DNA of 32,173 nt, taken from positions 1-32,173 of the forward strand of contig CAJUDJ010000018.1 in NCBI GenBank assembly GCA_910584985.1, in the 5' to 3' direction. Shown piece by piece: positions 13,597 to 22,466 of the stretch. Source of the DNA: an uncultured Eubacterium sp. Its GTDB lineage: Bacteria > Bacillota > Clostridia > Oscillospirales > Acutalibacteraceae. The notes under the pieces were generated by a model. The model saw nothing but the letters and a program-made list of their open reading frames with translations, was not told the origin of the DNA and searched no databases. The position numbers and the translations under genes are program-made. Positions within the stretch are counted from its first letter, which is position 1. Each line of letters starts with the position of its first letter.

Positions 13597-14181
13597 TTAT
13601 GCTTTTGTATGCTCGTCAAGTGTAAGGGAATAGGCGGGCAGAAATTTCTTTATGAAATATTTTACCTCATCCATATCAATGGCATCCACAATCTGAATCT
13701 GGCTTTCCTTTGCCTTTTCAAACTCACTGTTGCCCGTGCGGCATTCATCAATGCATTTGATAAGTGCATCGATTCTGTCTGCGGCTTTAACGATTTTCCA
13801 GAGCGGTTCATCACTTTTCTGATATTCAAAAAAAGGTGTGTAATCCTCCTGAAATTCCTTGGGCAGCATGGAAAGCAGCCTGTTTCCCGCTGCTTTTTCA
13901 ACCTCTTTATAAACCGCTTTGATTTGATCATTATAATATTTAACAGGGGTAGGCATATCGCCTGTAATAACCTCTGTAACATCGTGATAAAGCGCCAGCA
14001 CGGCACAGCGTTCGGCATCATAGCTTCTGCCGAATTTTTTATTGCCGATTACGCATAGTGCGTGTGCAATAACGGCAACATTGTGGCTGTGTTCCGCTAT
14101 GTTTTCTTTTGAAGTGTTACGCATAAGCGCCCAGCGGTCAATCAGTTTCATTCTGTTGACCATTGCAAAAAAGTTGCTCAT
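13597..14181 (-). CDS. yfbR: HD-domain 5'-deoxynucleotidase YfbR
   Basis: A 194-residue protein close to E. coli YfbR from end to end (199 residues). Shared segments include the start with DRWALMRNTSKENIAEHSHNVA, LYHDVTEVITGDMPTPVKYY, and the late VKAADRIDALIKCIDE. The HD metal ligands are present: H31, H66/D67 and D135. YfbR removes phosphate from deoxyribonucleoside 5'-monophosphates. Its ATG directly follows the aspS stop (TAAATG), with AGAGGAA inside the aspS end as ribosome site, so it is translationally coupled to aspS. Functional role is nucleotide-pool control. Confidence 0.93.
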   Translation of the reverse strand: MSNFFAMVNRMKLIDRWALMRNTSKENIAEHSHNVAVIAHALCVIGNKKFGRSYDAERCAVLALYHDVTEVITGDMPTPVKYYNDQIKAVYKEVEKAAGNRLLSMLPKEFQEDYTPFFEYQKSDEPLWKIVKAADRIDALIKCIDECRTGNSEFEKAKESQIQIVDAIDMDEVKYFIKKFLPAYSLTLDEHTKA

Positions 14182-15969
14182 TTATGCTTCCTCTTCTGTT
14201 TTTGAAAGTTCAATTCCAAGCTCTCCAAGCTGAATATCATCAATCGTTGACGGTGCACCGCTCATAAGCTCGCTTGCATTCTGCACCTTCGGGAAGGCGG
14301 TTACATCACGCAGGCTTTCTGCTCCGCAGATCAGCATGGCAAGTCTGTCAAGCCCGATGCCCATACCGCCGTGCGGGGGTGAAGCATATTTGTAGGCTTC
14401 CACAAGAAATCCGAATTTGGCGTCTATTTCCTCCTGCTCCATTCCGAGCAACTCAAACATTTTATTCTGAAGCATGCAGTCCGTAATACGCATAGAGCCT
14501 GAAGAAAGCTCCGTGCCGTTGAGCACAAGGTCAAAAGCCTGTGCACGAACGGAGGCTTTATCCGTATCCAGATAAGGAATGCATTCCTCAAGCGGCATGG
14601 TAAACGGATGGTGCATGGCAAGCCATTCGCCGCTTTCCTCGTCATATTCAAAAAACGGCATTTCCGTAATCCAAAGATAATTCCACTTGTTTTCAGGGAT
14701 GATGCCGAGCGTTTTTGCAACCGTAAGACGCAGTGCGCCCATAACCGAAAGCGCAAGACTTGTTTTATCGCTTACGATAAATACGCAGTCGCCCTGCTGT
14801 GCACCCAGCTGTGCAAGCATAGCTTCAAGCTCACCGTCTTTCAGGAATTTTCCGAACGAGCAGGCAGGCACTTCGTCTGCCCAGCGAACATAAGCAAGCC
14901 CTTTTGCACCGATGCCCTTTGCATATTCGGTAAGTTTGTCAATCTTTTTTCTTGTGTATTCAGTTGCTGCATTTTTGGCAACGATTGCTTTAACAGCGCC
15001 GCCGTTTTCCACAGCCGTTTTAAATACAGCAAAATCCGTTGTTAATGCCCAGTTTGAAATATCCTCTATCAGCATTTCAAAACGGGTGTCCGGCTTGTCT
15101 GAGCCGTATTTGTTCATCGCTTCGGCAAAAGTCATGCGGGGAAGCGGAAAGGCTATGTCCACATTTATGGTTTCTTTCATAAGCCTTCTGATAAAGCCCT
15201 CTGCCATATCCATTATGTCATCGGTATCCACAAAGCTCATTTCAAGGTCTATCTGTGTGAATTCGGGCTGGCGGTCTGCGCGTAGGTCCTCATCACGGAA
15301 GCAGCGGGCAAGCTGAATATAACGGTCAAAACCCGAAACCATCAGAAGCTGTTTGTAAATCTGCGGGCTTTGCGGAAGCGCATAGAATTTGCCGTTATGA
15401 ATTCTGCTTGGAACAACATAATCCCTTGCGCCCTCGGGGGTGGATTTAATCATCATCGGTGTTTCTATTTCAAGGAAATCATTTTCATAAAAATATTCCC
15501 TTGCAATTTTTGCAATTTTATGACGCATGATTATGTTTTTGGTAAGTTTTTCGTTTCTTAAATTCAGATAGCGGTATTTCAGCGTAGTTTCATCGCCAAC
15601 CGAATCCGCTTTCGCAACCTCAAACGGCGGTGTCTGTGCTTTTGAAAGGATGCGGAGTTCGGAAACATCAACCTCTATTTCACCTGTCGGTATCTCCTTA
15701 TTTTTGCTTTCACGTTCTTTTACAACGCCCTTAAGCGCAAGCACATATTCTGCTCTTACGGACTGTGCTTTTTCAAAAACAGCCCTGTCTGTTTTATCAT
15801 TAAAGGAAAGCTGAACAATGCCGGTTTTATCTCTTAAATCAATAAAAATAAGATTTCCAAGATCCCTCTGGCGCTGTGCCCAGCCGAAAAGGGTAACCTC
15901 TCTGCCGTTATCGGATAGGCGAAGATTTCCGCAGTAATCCGTTCTTTTAAGTCCTTTAATCGTTTCCAT
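14182..15969 (-). CDS. aspS: Aspartyl-tRNA synthetase
   Basis: A 595-residue bacterial-type class IIb synthetase, normal length. The N-terminal OB fold binds the anticodon (VTLFGWAQRQRDLGNLIFID); class II motif 2 is in ARCFRDEDLRADRQPEFTQI, the bacterial GAD insertion lies in the middle, and motif 3 is GMGIGLDRLAMLI near the end. It charges tRNA-Asp; whether it is discriminating or also charges tRNA-Asn cannot be told from the sequence here. The ATG overlaps the end of hisS by 14 bases. hisS-aspS pairing is usual in Bacillota. Confidence 0.97.
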   Translation of the reverse strand: METIKGLKRTDYCGNLRLSDNGREVTLFGWAQRQRDLGNLIFIDLRDKTGIVQLSFNDKTDRAVFEKAQSVRAEYVLALKGVVKERESKNKEIPTGEIEVDVSELRILSKAQTPPFEVAKADSVGDETTLKYRYLNLRNEKLTKNIIMRHKIAKIAREYFYENDFLEIETPMMIKSTPEGARDYVVPSRIHNGKFYALPQSPQIYKQLLMVSGFDRYIQLARCFRDEDLRADRQPEFTQIDLEMSFVDTDDIMDMAEGFIRRLMKETINVDIAFPLPRMTFAEAMNKYGSDKPDTRFEMLIEDISNWALTTDFAVFKTAVENGGAVKAIVAKNAATEYTRKKIDKLTEYAKGIGAKGLAYVRWADEVPACSFGKFLKDGELEAMLAQLGAQQGDCVFIVSDKTSLALSVMGALRLTVAKTLGIIPENKWNYLWITEMPFFEYDEESGEWLAMHHPFTMPLEECIPYLDTDKASVRAQAFDLVLNGTELSSGSMRITDCMLQNKMFELLGMEQEEIDAKFGFLVEAYKYASPPHGGMGIGLDRLAMLICGAESLRDVTAFPKVQNASELMSGAPSTIDDIQLGELGIELSKTEEEA

Positions 15970-17314
15970 TATCTTTCTCTCCTACACTGAAAAGTGAGCC
16001 GAAATCAAAGGCTTCACCGTTTATTTCAAGGTCTGCAAGCTGGTCCGAAAGCGTGATATTGTAATAGCCGCTTACAAAGGTTGCAAGGGCAATTTCCGTT
16101 TCCTCACCGCTTTCCATATTTTTAAGCTTTGCAATGCCTGCTTCAACTTCATTATCGCCGATAACGATTGTGAATTTGGAACTGAGCTTGTCTGCATATT
16201 TCATCTGTGCGCGCAGGCTGCGTTTGTTCAGGTCGTAAAGGCAGGAAAAGCCTTCGGCACGCATATCCCTTGCGATTTCAACAGCCTTAAGCGTTGCTTT
16301 ATCGCCGAGAGCAACAATAAATAAATCGGGTTTTTCTGCCTTTGGGAAATCGCAGCCCTGTGTTTCCATAAGAAGCATAAGCCGTTCAAGCCCCATTCCG
16401 AAGCCCAGAGAGGGCGTGTGTGCTCCGCCGAGTTCTTCAATCAGTCCGTCATATCTGCCGCCGCCGCATACAGTTCCCTGTGCGCCGATGGAATTTGAAA
16501 TGAATTCAAATACGGTTTTTGTATAGTAATCAAGTCCTCTTACGATTCTCGGGTTGATTTTATATTCGATATGTTCTGCATCCAGATATTTTTTTACCTC
16601 ATCAAAATGTGTTTTGCATTCCTCGCAGAGATAATCCAGCACAACCGGCGCATCCTTTGCAATTTCAGAGCATACAGGCGATTTGCAGTCCAGTATACGC
16701 ATCGGATTTCTTTCAAGTCTGTCCCTGCAGGTGTCGCAGAGTTCTTCCTTTCGTGCGCTGAAATATTCCTTGAGTGCCTTATGGTATTCCGCACGGCAGG
16801 AGGGGCAGCCGATGGAATTGATTTCAAGGCTTATATCCTGAACACCGAGTGTGTCAAACACGGATTTTGCAAGACTTATGATTTCAGCATCAGCCAGCGG
16901 TGATGCGGTTCCAAAGCATTCCACACCGAATTGATGAAATTCGCGAAGCCTGCCTGCCTGCGGCTTTTCGTAACGATAGCAAGAGGTGAGATAGCACACC
17001 TTTTGCGGAAGGGCTTCATTGCAGAGCCCATTTTCAAGAAAGGAGCGTGCAGCGCCTGCCGTTCCCTCGGGGCGCAGTGTAATGTTTCTGCCGCCCTTAT
17101 CGTCAAAGGAATACATTTCCTTCTGAACCACATCGGTTGTATCGCCCACACCGCGCTGAAAAAGCTCGGTATGCTCAAAAACAGGCGTGCGTATTTCTTT
17201 AAAGCCGTATTTTTCCGCTGTGTCAAGCACAGTGGCTTCTATATACTGATTTTTGTGCACCTCTTTTGGTAAAACATCCCTTGTGCCTTTGATTGCTTTT
17301 GTAATTAATGCCAT
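15956..17314 (-). CDS. hisS: Histidyl-tRNA synthetase
   Basis: A 452-residue class IIa synthetase, somewhat longer than the usual 420-430. Motif 1 is near the start (AIKGTRDVLP..., EIRTPVFEHTELFQRGVG), motif 2 is CYRYEKPQAGRLREFHQFG, and the histidine-binding signature is RGLDYYTKTVFEF; GFGMGLERLMLLM is motif 3. A cysteine-rich insertion (SCRAEYH..., CDTCRDRL, CEECKTHFD) sits between, as in clostridial HisRS. AGGAG precedes the ATG. The terminator-like hairpin lies 18-43 bases upstream, between mgsA and hisS. Confidence 0.97.
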   Translation of the reverse strand: MALITKAIKGTRDVLPKEVHKNQYIEATVLDTAEKYGFKEIRTPVFEHTELFQRGVGDTTDVVQKEMYSFDDKGGRNITLRPEGTAGAARSFLENGLCNEALPQKVCYLTSCYRYEKPQAGRLREFHQFGVECFGTASPLADAEIISLAKSVFDTLGVQDISLEINSIGCPSCRAEYHKALKEYFSARKEELCDTCRDRLERNPMRILDCKSPVCSEIAKDAPVVLDYLCEECKTHFDEVKKYLDAEHIEYKINPRIVRGLDYYTKTVFEFISNSIGAQGTVCGGGRYDGLIEELGGAHTPSLGFGMGLERLMLLMETQGCDFPKAEKPDLFIVALGDKATLKAVEIARDMRAEGFSCLYDLNKRSLRAQMKYADKLSSKFTIVIGDNEVEAGIAKLKNMESGEETEIALATFVSGYYNITLSDQLADLEINGEAFDFGSLFSVGEKDNGND

Positions 17315-17331
17315 ACATTTCTCCTGTATTC

Positions 17332-17357
17332 AAAAAAGGGTGAGCTTGTGCCCACCC
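17332..17357 (-). terminator. Hairpin-U terminator or attenuator between mgsA and hisS
   Basis: Minus-strand hairpin: GGGTGGGC/GCTCACCC arms (plus 17338-17345 and 17350-17357, one G:U pair) with a four-base loop, then six Ts (17337-17332). It ends the mgsA transcript, yet no promoter fits between it and hisS, so hisS expression must come by readthrough. Confidence 0.75.
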
Positions 17358-17371
17358 AAATTTAATTTATG

Positions 17372-17782
17372 CTATGAATTATATCTGGGGTTTACTATTT
17401 CTCTCCATTCAAAATCGCCGCGTTCAACACCCCTTACAAGTGCTTCGGCAGTTGCAATATTTGTTGCAAACGGAATGTTGTGAACATCGCAGAGCCTGAG
17501 AAGATCATTATCATTCGGCTCGTGCGGTTTGGGGTTCAGAGGATCTCTGAAAAAGATAAGAAGATCAATTTCGTTGCATGCAATTCTGCTTGCAATCTGC
17601 TGGCCGCCGCCCTGGCTTCCCGAAAGGAAGCAGTTTATGTTAAGACCTGTAGCCTCGCGAACAAGCTTTCCTGTTGTTCCTGTTGCGCATAAGCTGTGGC
17701 GGCTCATTATACCGCAGTATGCAATGCAGAACTGAACAAGAAGCTCTTTTTTCGCATCGTGTGCAATAAGGGCAATATTCAT
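17372..17782 (-). CDS. mgsA: Methylglyoxal synthase homologue lacking the catalytic Asp
   Basis: A 136-residue MgsA-family protein. Methylglyoxal synthase turns dihydroxyacetone phosphate into methylglyoxal and phosphate. The family shape is clear: MNIALIAHDAKKELLV, CATGTTGKLVREATGLNI (phosphate-binding TGTTG), DLLIFFRDPLNPKPHEPN, and NIPFATNIATAEALV. However, the motif that is SGPxGGDQQ in E. coli and B. subtilis (catalytic Asp71 in E. coli) reads SGSQGGGQQ here, with G60 at that position. Either activity is lost or changed, or the subfamily uses another residue. It has its own promoter after pbp2. Confidence 0.88.
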   Translation of the reverse strand: MNIALIAHDAKKELLVQFCIAYCGIMSRHSLCATGTTGKLVREATGLNINCFLSGSQGGGQQIASRIACNEIDLLIFFRDPLNPKPHEPNDNDLLRLCDVHNIPFATNIATAEALVRGVERGDFEWREIVNPRYNS

Positions 17783-17828
17783 AAGTTACCTCCATTAAAA
17801 TTTTTTTGTTTTTTATCAATACTTATAA

Positions 17829-17857
17829 ATAATATCATAAAAATAATTTATGTTCAA
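17829..17857 (-). promoter_or_regulatory. sigma-A promoter of mgsA-hisS-aspS-yfbR
   Basis: Minus-strand TTGAAC (17852-17857) and TATTAT (17829-17834), 17-base spacing, in the short gap after pbp2. Confidence 0.65.
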
Positions 17858-17885
17858 TAAAAATTTACTATATTCGTTCAAAATA

Positions 17886-19901
17886 TTAATCCAGTATGGT
17901 TCCTGCCTCCTGTGAAGGCGGTATATCTGCATTATTTGAATAATAGTAATCAATTATGGAAGCGGTAATATCCGCTGTTGATGAACCCGAACCTGCATAT
18001 TCAATGGCAGATGCCACGGCAATTTCAGGATTTTTATACGGCGCATATGTAATCAGAAAACCGTTGTTTATTTTTTTGCCGTCTTTTATTACCTGTGATG
18101 TTCCTGTTTTGCAGGCAACAGGGGTGTCTATTGTATCAAAAATGCTGTGAATCGGGCCGTCCTTTGCCACCATGCGCATCCCTTCCTGCACAATGGAAAA
18201 GGTGTTGTTCGAAATCGGAAGTTCCTCCACAACGGTTATGCCGGTTTCATCCGATGAATTGTTTGAACTGTTGATAATCGCTTTCACAAAATGCGATTCA
18301 AACCTTGTGCCGCCGTTTGCAACGGTTGCGCAGTAATTTGCGAGCTGAAGCGGTGTAAACAGGTTATCGGACTGGCCGATACCTGCCTGAATGGCATCAC
18401 CCATCTGCCATACTCTGCCGTATTTTTCAGCTGTTGCCGGGCTTGCAAGAATGCCGGCGGATTCGTTTATTTCAACACCTGTTTTTTCACCGAGCCCGAA
18501 CATTCTGCTGTATTCATTCATTTTCGTTATGCCAAGCTTGTCGGCGCAGTTAAAAAAGAAGATATTGCAGGAATCCTGCAGCGCATGCCGAACATTTTCA
18601 TTGCCGTGCCGTTTGTATTTTTCACAATGGAATTCCACATCATAATACTGCCATATACCTTTGCAGGTGAAGATCGTGTTTTCATCTATAACGCCTTCTT
18701 CAAGTGCAGCGCATGCCATCATCGGCTTGAAAGTGGAACCGGGCGCGTAAGAGCCAAGTGCAAATCTGCTCCACATCGGATTGCGTTTATTTTTTGCAAG
18801 CTTTTCATAATTGTCATAATAATCCTGTATATCAAAAGTGGGGTAGGAGGCGGCGGCAAGAATTTCACCGTTGTTTATTGTCTGAACTACGACAGCACCC
18901 GCACCGTCCGTTTCGTGCGTTTTATCGCATACTTCCTTCAGCCTGTCCTGTGCAATCCGCTGCAAATCACGATTAATCGTAAGCATAACGGTATTGCCCT
19001 TAATTGGTTTTTTTGTGATTTCTTCCGTAACATTTCCGTCTCCGTCTATAGTAACGGTGATTTCGCCGTGAACACCTCTGAGCTCACTTTCCATTGCGGC
19101 TTCTATTCCGCTTTCGCCGATAATATCGTTAATGCCGTAGCCGCTGTCCTTAAGCTTTTTATATTCATCTCCGTTGATTTTTCTGACGGTTCCCAAAATA
19201 TGCGGCGCAAGTGTGGAGTCGGCATATTCGCGGTAAGAAACCGGCATTACATCTGCACCGAGATAGTGTTCCTTATCCTCTTTAATTGCAGCAACCGTTT
19301 CGTTTTTCACATTTTCCGCAATCGTAACCGGGTTTTCAATGGAAAACAGCTGTGTTGTAAGCTCATATCTTACAGCACCTATCTTAAGAGCGGTGGCAGT
19401 GTCGTATGCTTCCAGCTCATACATTTCCACCATTGTATCAAAGCAATTCTGCGGTGTTGCATAATTCTGAAGATTGAAAACATCCTCGCTTTTCATTTTT
19501 GCAATTTCCTCTTCGTCATCGGAAAAAACAATGCTTCCGTTCTGAAGCAGGAGCGGCAGATTAATTACATATTCCTCTTCATTTGCTTCAAAAAGCTTTA
19601 TCAGATTTAATATGATTTCATTTCTTTTCAGGTTTTCCTTTCTGGGCGGAAAATATGCCGCATCCAAAATTATGGAATTTCCCTGGCGGTTTGAAACAAG
19701 GGTATTGCCGTTTCGGTCAACAATATCACCCCTTGCTGCTTCAATCGGAACTTTATAAACCCTTACATTATTGTTTTGCGCTGCATAATATTCGTTGTTT
19801 ACAATCTGAATATCAAAAAGCTTATAGCCGAAGCCAAATACCATAAGAATAACAAGAATAAATGCGGTAAGCGATCTGATGCTGCTGTATCTGCTTTTCA
19901 C
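17886..19901 (-). CDS. Penicillin-binding protein 2 (elongasome transpeptidase)
   Basis: A 671-residue class B PBP. A signal-anchor helix lies at about residues 9-27, followed by the dimerisation/pedestal domain (ARGDIVDRNGNTLVSNRQGN) and the transpeptidase domain with all three motifs: STFK (389-392), SCN (444-446) and KTGTS (598-602). It crosslinks peptidoglycan during side-wall growth. The start is GTG at 19901 with AGAGG eight bases upstream. Being last in mreB-mreC-mreD-pbp2 makes it the MrdA/PbpA-type enzyme, though no rodA follows here. Confidence 0.94.
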   Translation of the reverse strand: MKSRYSSIRSLTAFILVILMVFGFGYKLFDIQIVNNEYYAAQNNNVRVYKVPIEAARGDIVDRNGNTLVSNRQGNSIILDAAYFPPRKENLKRNEIILNLIKLFEANEEEYVINLPLLLQNGSIVFSDDEEEIAKMKSEDVFNLQNYATPQNCFDTMVEMYELEAYDTATALKIGAVRYELTTQLFSIENPVTIAENVKNETVAAIKEDKEHYLGADVMPVSYREYADSTLAPHILGTVRKINGDEYKKLKDSGYGINDIIGESGIEAAMESELRGVHGEITVTIDGDGNVTEEITKKPIKGNTVMLTINRDLQRIAQDRLKEVCDKTHETDGAGAVVVQTINNGEILAAASYPTFDIQDYYDNYEKLAKNKRNPMWSRFALGSYAPGSTFKPMMACAALEEGVIDENTIFTCKGIWQYYDVEFHCEKYKRHGNENVRHALQDSCNIFFFNCADKLGITKMNEYSRMFGLGEKTGVEINESAGILASPATAEKYGRVWQMGDAIQAGIGQSDNLFTPLQLANYCATVANGGTRFESHFVKAIINSSNNSSDETGITVVEELPISNNTFSIVQEGMRMVAKDGPIHSIFDTIDTPVACKTGTSQVIKDGKKINNGFLITYAPYKNPEIAVASAIEYAGSGSSTADITASIIDYYYSNNADIPPSQEAGTILD

Positions 19902-19957
19902 GGCAACTACCTCTTTTTATATTTCAAAATTTAACCAAATTTGATTTTAACCGGCGT

Positions 19958-20482
19958 TTAAAGCCGGACAGGCCCGTTAAGCCTGCGCTTTATTTTTACA
20001 ACAATAATCCATATCAGCGGTGTAACCAGCATGGTAAAAACAGCACTTGGAAAATAAAAGGAAAACAGGCTGAGTTCAGCTCCGTGCACACCTTTTATGA
20101 TGATAAAAAACAGCCAGTATAAAAACGAGTAAAGAAAGGCTGAAAAAGCCGAAAAAACAAAGTTTGAAATAAAGGTGTTTCTTATGATATAAGTAACCGA
20201 AGCAGCACAGCAAAAGCATATGATGCACAAAAATGCCGCATTGAATCCAAGGTGAACGGAGGATGTTAAATCCCAGAACAGACCGCCTGTTAAGCCCAGC
20301 ACACCGGCAAAGCCTTCGTCCTCGCCCATGCTCAGTATGATGGTAACAGGCAGAAGCAGAAAGCACCGTGCCCCGCCTATTTCAATTGCCAGCCCCTCCG
20401 TGCTCTGTATAATTGCCGCCGCCGCAATGATTAAAATATAGATTATGGTTTTCGTTATTTTTTTTCTGTAAGATAAATCCAT
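19958..20482 (-). CDS. mreD: Rod shape-determining protein MreD
   Basis: A 174-residue integral membrane protein with about five or six hydrophobic helices, starting KTIIYILIIAAAAIIQSTEG. The segment GFAGVLGLTGGLFWDLTSSV is the conserved MreD region (G...G...D). MreD joins MreB and MreC to the wall-synthesis machine. Its ATG overlaps the mreC stop by one base (TAATG), and pbp2 follows after 56 bases. Sequence similarity in this family is low, so placement between mreC and pbp2 matters. Confidence 0.9.
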   Translation of the reverse strand: MDLSYRKKITKTIIYILIIAAAAIIQSTEGLAIEIGGARCFLLLPVTIILSMGEDEGFAGVLGLTGGLFWDLTSSVHLGFNAAFLCIICFCCAASVTYIIRNTFISNFVFSAFSAFLYSFLYWLFFIIIKGVHGAELSLFSFYFPSAVFTMLVTPLIWIIVVKIKRRLNGPVRL

Positions 20483-21321
20483 TACTCGTTCTCGCTTCCG
20501 TTTATCAGAACAAGGCAGTTTGAAATGTTGTTTACATCAATGCCCGGCTTTATAACTGCATAATTGGATATGGATATAATTTCCTCCTCAACTGTTTCCA
20601 CAGTTCCGATAACAAGCCCTTTCGGAATGTTTCCGCTGATTCCGGCAGTGGAAATAATAGAGCCATAGGCAACTGCCGAATCCGTGCTCAGGTTTGCCAT
20701 TTTGCACATTCCGTCAGCAGCAAGGGAAGCATCGCCGGTAACATAAGAAATTTCGCCTGAAACAATTTCATAGGCAGAAACCGAAAAATCGGGATCAAGA
20801 ATGGTTTTCACAATGCTGTAATTCGGATAAGCATTGCTGATGATGCCCACAATATAATTTCCGTAAAGCACGGCATTGCCCTTTTGTATGCCGCTTAATG
20901 TGCCCTTATTTATTGTGTAAGATCCGAAAATATCGGCAGCATCCCTTGAAATTGCCGATGCTTCAACAAATGTAAAATCAGGATTGTTTTCCTTCAGGCT
21001 GAGCGCATCCTTGTAAAGATCATTTTGTTTTTTCATATTCTCATAATCGCCAAGCTGGTTCTGAAGGGCGCCGACCTGCTTTTCAAGCTCATCAATTCTG
21101 TTCAGATAATCTGCGTTTCCGCTTGCTTCGCCGAAAACATAGGAAATGCCGTCTGAAATTTTGGAGGCGGCCCAGTTTGCAGGTGTAAACAGGATGCCCA
21201 CAAGGCTGGACTGGGCAGTTTCGCTGTTTCCGTTTGCAGCGCAGATCAGAGCGCCTGCAATCAGCAGGGCAAGTGTGCCTGTCAGTATTTTAAAACGCCT
21301 GCTTTTAAAAAGGTTTTTCAT
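20482..21321 (-). CDS. mreC: Rod shape-determining protein MreC
   Basis: A 279-residue protein with an N-terminal transmembrane helix (about residues 11-29: ILTGTLALLIAGALICAAN), a coiled coil at about 72-110 (RIDELEKQVGALQNQLGDYE), and an extracellular beta-barrel domain with FVEASAISRDAAD, INKGTLSGIQKGNAVLYGN and the GLVIGTV segment typical of MreC. It links the MreB filament to PBPs outside the membrane. One base separates it from mreB. Confidence 0.95.
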   Translation of the reverse strand: MKNLFKSRRFKILTGTLALLIAGALICAANGNSETAQSSLVGILFTPANWAASKISDGISYVFGEASGNADYLNRIDELEKQVGALQNQLGDYENMKKQNDLYKDALSLKENNPDFTFVEASAISRDAADIFGSYTINKGTLSGIQKGNAVLYGNYIVGIISNAYPNYSIVKTILDPDFSVSAYEIVSGEISYVTGDASLAADGMCKMANLSTDSAVAYGSIISTAGISGNIPKGLVIGTVETVEEEIISISNYAVIKPGIDVNNISNCLVLINGSENE

Positions 21322-21322
21322 A

Positions 21323-22303
21323 TTACCGTGCCCTTCTCAGCTTAACCGATGCACCGATGGCAACTGCTTCAAGCGGCATATCAGTTTTGTGAACTGCAAT
21401 TTTTGTTTCTTTTGTAATCAGCTCGGGAAGTCCTCTTAACAGAGATGTTCCGCCTGTTATGTAAATGCCCTTGTCAATTATATCTGCGGCAAGCTCGGGC
21501 AGGGTAACCTCAAGTGTTTCGCAGATTGCCGAAATGATTTCGGAAACAGGTGCGGAAAGCACCTCTCTGATTTCTGCTGATGTAACTTCAATGGCATTCG
21601 GCAGTCCGTCCGTAAGATTTCTTCCTCTTACCTCCATAACAGCCTCGCCGTCATATTCCATGGCAGAGCCTATTTTGAGCTTTATATCTTCGGCAGTAAT
21701 TGTGCCGATAAGCAGATTGTGGGTTTTCTTCATATAATTGATGATTGCTTCGTCCAGTGCGTTTCCGGCAACCTTAATACTTTTCCTCGCAGCAATTCCG
21801 CCAAGCGAAATAACGGCAACATCACAGGTGCCGCCGCCGATGTCCACAATCATGGAGCCTCTTGCTTCAAAAACAGGCAGACCAACACCCAGAGCAGCCG
21901 CCATAGGCTCTTCAATCAATTCAACCTCCTGTGCGCCTGCTGCACGCACGGCATCCTCAACAGCGCGTCTTTCCACTTCTGTAACACCGCTCGGAACAGA
22001 GATAACAACTCTTGTTTTTGTAAAAAACGAACGCTTTGAGGAACGGTAAATAAAATCGTGAAGCATATCTGCTGTCATGTCAAAGTCTGCAATTACGCCC
22101 TCATTCAAAGGTTTCACGGCAACGATGGAGCCGGGTGTTCTGCCAATCATGGCTTTTGCTTTTTCCCCTGTTGCAAGCACACGGCGTGATTTAACATCAA
22201 CTGCCACAACAGACGGCTCGCTAATTATAATTCTGCCCTTTCTGTCGCAGATAAGGGTGTTTTCCGTTCCCAGATCTATTCCTATATCTCTTGTAAAAAT
22301 CAT
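21323..22303 (-). CDS. mreB: Rod shape-determining protein MreB (actin homologue)
   Basis: A 326-residue actin-like ATPase that guides cell-wall elongation. Nucleotide-binding motifs are visible: phosphate-1 in DIGIDLGTENTLI, connect/phosphate-2 in MIVDIGGGTCDVAVISLGGI, and adenosine loop ITGGTSLLRGLPE. Length is slightly short of the usual 333-345. The ribosome site (GTGAGAG) is modest. It heads mreB-mreC-mreD-pbp2, so the cell is probably a rod or ovoid that grows by side-wall insertion. Confidence 0.96.
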   Translation of the reverse strand: MIFTRDIGIDLGTENTLICDRKGRIIISEPSVVAVDVKSRRVLATGEKAKAMIGRTPGSIVAVKPLNEGVIADFDMTADMLHDFIYRSSKRSFFTKTRVVISVPSGVTEVERRAVEDAVRAAGAQEVELIEEPMAAALGVGLPVFEARGSMIVDIGGGTCDVAVISLGGIAARKSIKVAGNALDEAIINYMKKTHNLLIGTITAEDIKLKIGSAMEYDGEAVMEVRGRNLTDGLPNAIEVTSAEIREVLSAPVSEIISAICETLEVTLPELAADIIDKGIYITGGTSLLRGLPELITKETKIAVHKTDMPLEAVAIGASVKLRRAR

Positions 22304-22351
22304 AAATTTCTCTCACTTTCATATAACTGTAAGCAATACAATACAAAAACT

Positions 22352-22380
22352 ATTATATATTAACTTATTATATATAACAA
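22352..22380 (-). promoter_or_regulatory. sigma-A promoter of the mreBCD-pbp2 operon
   Basis: Minus-strand TTGTTA (22375-22380) and TATAAT (22352-22357), 17-base spacing, about 49 bases before the mreB start. Confidence 0.6.
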
Positions 22381-22425
22381 TAAGAATTTCGTAAAATTAA
22401 CAAAATATTTTATATTTTTGTGTGG

Positions 22426-22457
22426 AAAAACAAAATCCTTCTTCGCATGAAGAAGGA
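22426..22457 (-). terminator. Terminator after the deacetylase gene
   Basis: Minus-strand hairpin of nine pairs (22436-22444 with 22449-22457), four-base loop, then TTTTGTTTTT (22435-22426). It ends the prfB/deacetylase transcript ten bases past the stop. Confidence 0.8.
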
Positions 22458-22466
22458 AAGAATGGC

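Noticed and set aside
17315..17371. T-box leader for hisS
   Set aside because: The interval is under 60 bases and lacks the T-box sequence and specifier-loop features; only a simple hairpin is present.
18291..19610. A 439-codon open frame on the plus strand opposite pbp2
   Set aside because: It is antisense to a full-length PBP2 with all catalytic motifs; the translation is Cys/Phe/His-rich without domains and there is no ribosome site.
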